Source: Streptomyces sp. 135 (lineage in GTDB: Bacteria; Actinomycetota; Actinomycetes; Streptomycetales; Streptomycetaceae). Taken from it: 64,000 bases of DNA. Each line of letters opens with the position of its first letter. Positions within the stretch are counted from its first letter, which is position 1. This document shows positions 62,649 to 64,000 of this stretch, piece by piece. Made by a program: the position numbers and the translations under genes. Location: positions 4,464,001-4,528,000 of the forward strand of contig NZ_CP075691.1 of assembly GCF_020026305.1 (NCBI RefSeq). The letters are read 5' to 3'. A model generated the notes under the pieces. That model saw only the letters and a program-made list of their open reading frames with translations. It searched no databases and was not told the DNA's origin.

Positions 62649-64000
62649 ATGCTCGATTCGTCGGCGCGGTTGCCGGTCTCCGCCCGGACGGGACGGTTCC
62701 TGGTCCTGCTGGGCGTGTTCCTCTGCGCCGCCTGCGGGCTCGTCTACGAACTCGAACTCGTCGCCCTCGCCGCCTACTTGATCGGCGACTCGGTCACCCA
62801 GGCCTCCGTCGTGCTCTCCGTGATGGTCTTCGCCATGGGCATCGGCTCGCTGCTCGCCAAGCGTCTGCGGCGCCGTGCCCCCATGTGGTTCGGCCTCGTC
62901 GAGGCGGCGCTCGCGCTGATCGGCGGGTGCAGCGCCATGGCGTTGTACGCGGCCTTCGCCTGGACGGGTGACCACGGCGGAGCGTGGGCGGGCGGCTCGC
63001 GCTACCTCCTCGCCGCGTTCTCCCTGGCCATCGGCGTCCTCATCGGCGCCGAGGTGCCGCTCCTCGTGGTGCTCATCCAGCGCATCCGGCGCCAGGACGC
63101 GGGCGGCGCCGTCGCCGACGTGTTCGCCGCCGATTACGTGGGCGCGCTGGTCGGCGGCCTCGCCTTTCCTTTCCTGCTGCTCCCGGCGTTCGGACAGCTC
63201 ACGGGCGCCCTGTTCACCGGCGCGGTCAACGCGGTCGTGGGCTGCGCGCTCGTCCTCGGCCTCTTCGGGCGCGGCCTGAGCGTGCGCGGCCGCTGGGCGG
63301 TGCTCATCGCGAACGTCCTCGTCCTTGCCGTGCTCGCCTCCGCCGCCGTGCTCGTCGACGACTTCGAGCGGGCCGCGCGGCGTGCGGTGTACGGCGCGGA
63401 CGCGCGGGTCGCCGTCCGGACCGACGTACAGGAGGTCGTCCTCACCGGCGGCAGGCGACGCTCCCTCGACCTCTTCCTGGACGGACGGCTGCGCGTCAGC
63501 GGACGCGACGAGCGCCGCTACCACGAGGCGCTCGTCGAACCGGCGATGCGGGGCCCCCACGCGCGCGTGCTCGTCCTCGGCGGCGGCGACGGCCTCGCGG
63601 CGCGCGAAGTGCTGCACCACCGCGGGGTGCGCCGCGTCGACATCGTCGAGCTGGACGCGGGCGTCGTCGGCCTGGCGCGCCACGACCCGGCCCTGAGCGA
63701 GCTGAACGGCCACGCCTACCGCGACCCCCGGCTGCGGGTGGTCCACGGCGAGGCGTTCCGCTGGCTGCGCTCCGCGCGCGGGACGTACGACGTGGTGCTC
63801 TGCGATCTGCCGGACCCGGGCATCACCGCCGGCGCGAAGCTGTACTCCCTGGAGTTCTACGGCCTCGCCACGCGCGTCCTCGCCCCCGGCGGCCGCCTCG
63901 CCGTGCACGCCGGGCCCGTCTCGACCCGCCCGAGGACCTTCTGGACGGTGGAGGCGTCGGTGCGGGCGGCGGGGCTGCGGACCGTGCCGTACCGCGTGGG
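62649..64000 (+). CDS. Membrane-bound spermidine-synthase-like protein, partial
   Basis: This is the first 450 residues of a protein that runs off the window. An N-terminal membrane part of about seven segments (FLVLLGVFLCAACGLVYELE, ASVVLSVMVFAMGIGSLLAK) is followed by a spermidine-synthase/methyltransferase-like domain from about residue 260: VLVLGGGDGLAAREVLHH is the nucleotide-binding Gly loop, VDIVELDAGVV the acidic strand end, and CDLPDPGITAGAKLYSLEFY the aminopropyltransferase signature. The full protein is usually about 510-550 residues. The ATG at 62649 has no Shine-Dalgarno site, and TAGCGT nine bases earlier suggests a leaderless start. Polyamine synthesis is the usual annotation, but the membrane part makes the true substrate uncertain. 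Confidence 0.88.
   Translation, partial: MLDSSARLPVSARTGRFLVLLGVFLCAACGLVYELELVALAAYLIGDSVTQASVVLSVMVFAMGIGSLLAKRLRRRAPMWFGLVEAALALIGGCSAMALYAAFAWTGDHGGAWAGGSRYLLAAFSLAIGVLIGAEVPLLVVLIQRIRRQDAGGAVADVFAADYVGALVGGLAFPFLLLPAFGQLTGALFTGAVNAVVGCALVLGLFGRGLSVRGRWAVLIANVLVLAVLASAAVLVDDFERAARRAVYGADARVAVRTDVQEVVLTGGRRRSLDLFLDGRLRVSGRDERRYHEALVEPAMRGPHARVLVLGGGDGLAAREVLHHRGVRRVDIVELDAGVVGLARHDPALSELNGHAYRDPRLRVVHGEAFRWLRSARGTYDVVLCDLPDPGITAGAKLYSLEFYGLATRVLAPGGRLAVHAGPVSTRPRTFWTVEASVRAAGLRTVPYRV

Overview
The window is a high-GC actinobacterial chromosome segment, almost certainly Streptomyces. The evidence is the very GC-rich third codon positions, frequent GTG/TTG starts, a dnaK-grpE-dnaJ-hspR operon with HspR (HAIR) operators, an snpA/snpR secreted-protease pair, SARP/NB-ARC and TrmB/LuxR-type regulators, many Sec/Tat-exported proteins, and rare TTA codons that appear only in a lower-GC island.

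Layout. 1-13 kb: start of metG, a VWA protein, a Tat-exported PhoX-type phosphatase behind a PHO box, snpR/snpA around a T-N11-A palindrome, a FUSC membrane protein, a membrane-anchored EEP-family protein and a DrrAB-like ABC exporter. 13-28 kb: small secreted and membrane proteins, two SGNH hydrolases, a LysR regulator, a glycosidase-like exported protein, a PH-domain protein, a frameshifted SARP/NB-ARC regulator carrying in-frame repeat insertions, an MFS transporter, a quinone reductase with a divergent MmyB-like regulator, and a DUF4232 lipoprotein. 28-30 kb: one FG-GAP protein. 30.4-35 kb: an accessory stretch with a lower-GC DUF262-HEPN gene pair, an XRE-TPR regulator and a protein of unknown family, ending at tRNA-Gly(CCC). 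35-38 kb: dcd, a phosphoribosyltransferase and a Yip1-like protein. 38-46 kb: five consecutive FG-GAP proteins on one strand, the last a lipoprotein with no ordinary start codon. 46-60 kb: an Fe-S reductase, the dnaK operon and clpB (both with HAIR operators); between them lie two LuxR-type regulators, a short exported peptide with a repeated DLSWN motif, and a Rieske-like protein without cluster ligands. 60-64 kb: YbjN protein, aminotransferase, Gly/Cys-rich membrane peptide, a 40-residue orphan ORF, a DUF2617-like protein and a truncated spermidine-synthase-like membrane protein.

The heat-shock genes form one circuit: HspR, the last gene of the dnaK operon, should repress both its own operon and clpB through HAIR sites. 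PhoX expression should follow phosphate starvation.

The two best candidates for undescribed biology are the DUF262 + HEPN pair (30455-32473), which looks like a compact defence or abortive-infection module, and the LuxR/peptide/Rieske-like module (53449-55990). A dispersed GC-rich repeat family also runs through the window, forms arrays and hairpins, and has entered coding sequence in frame.
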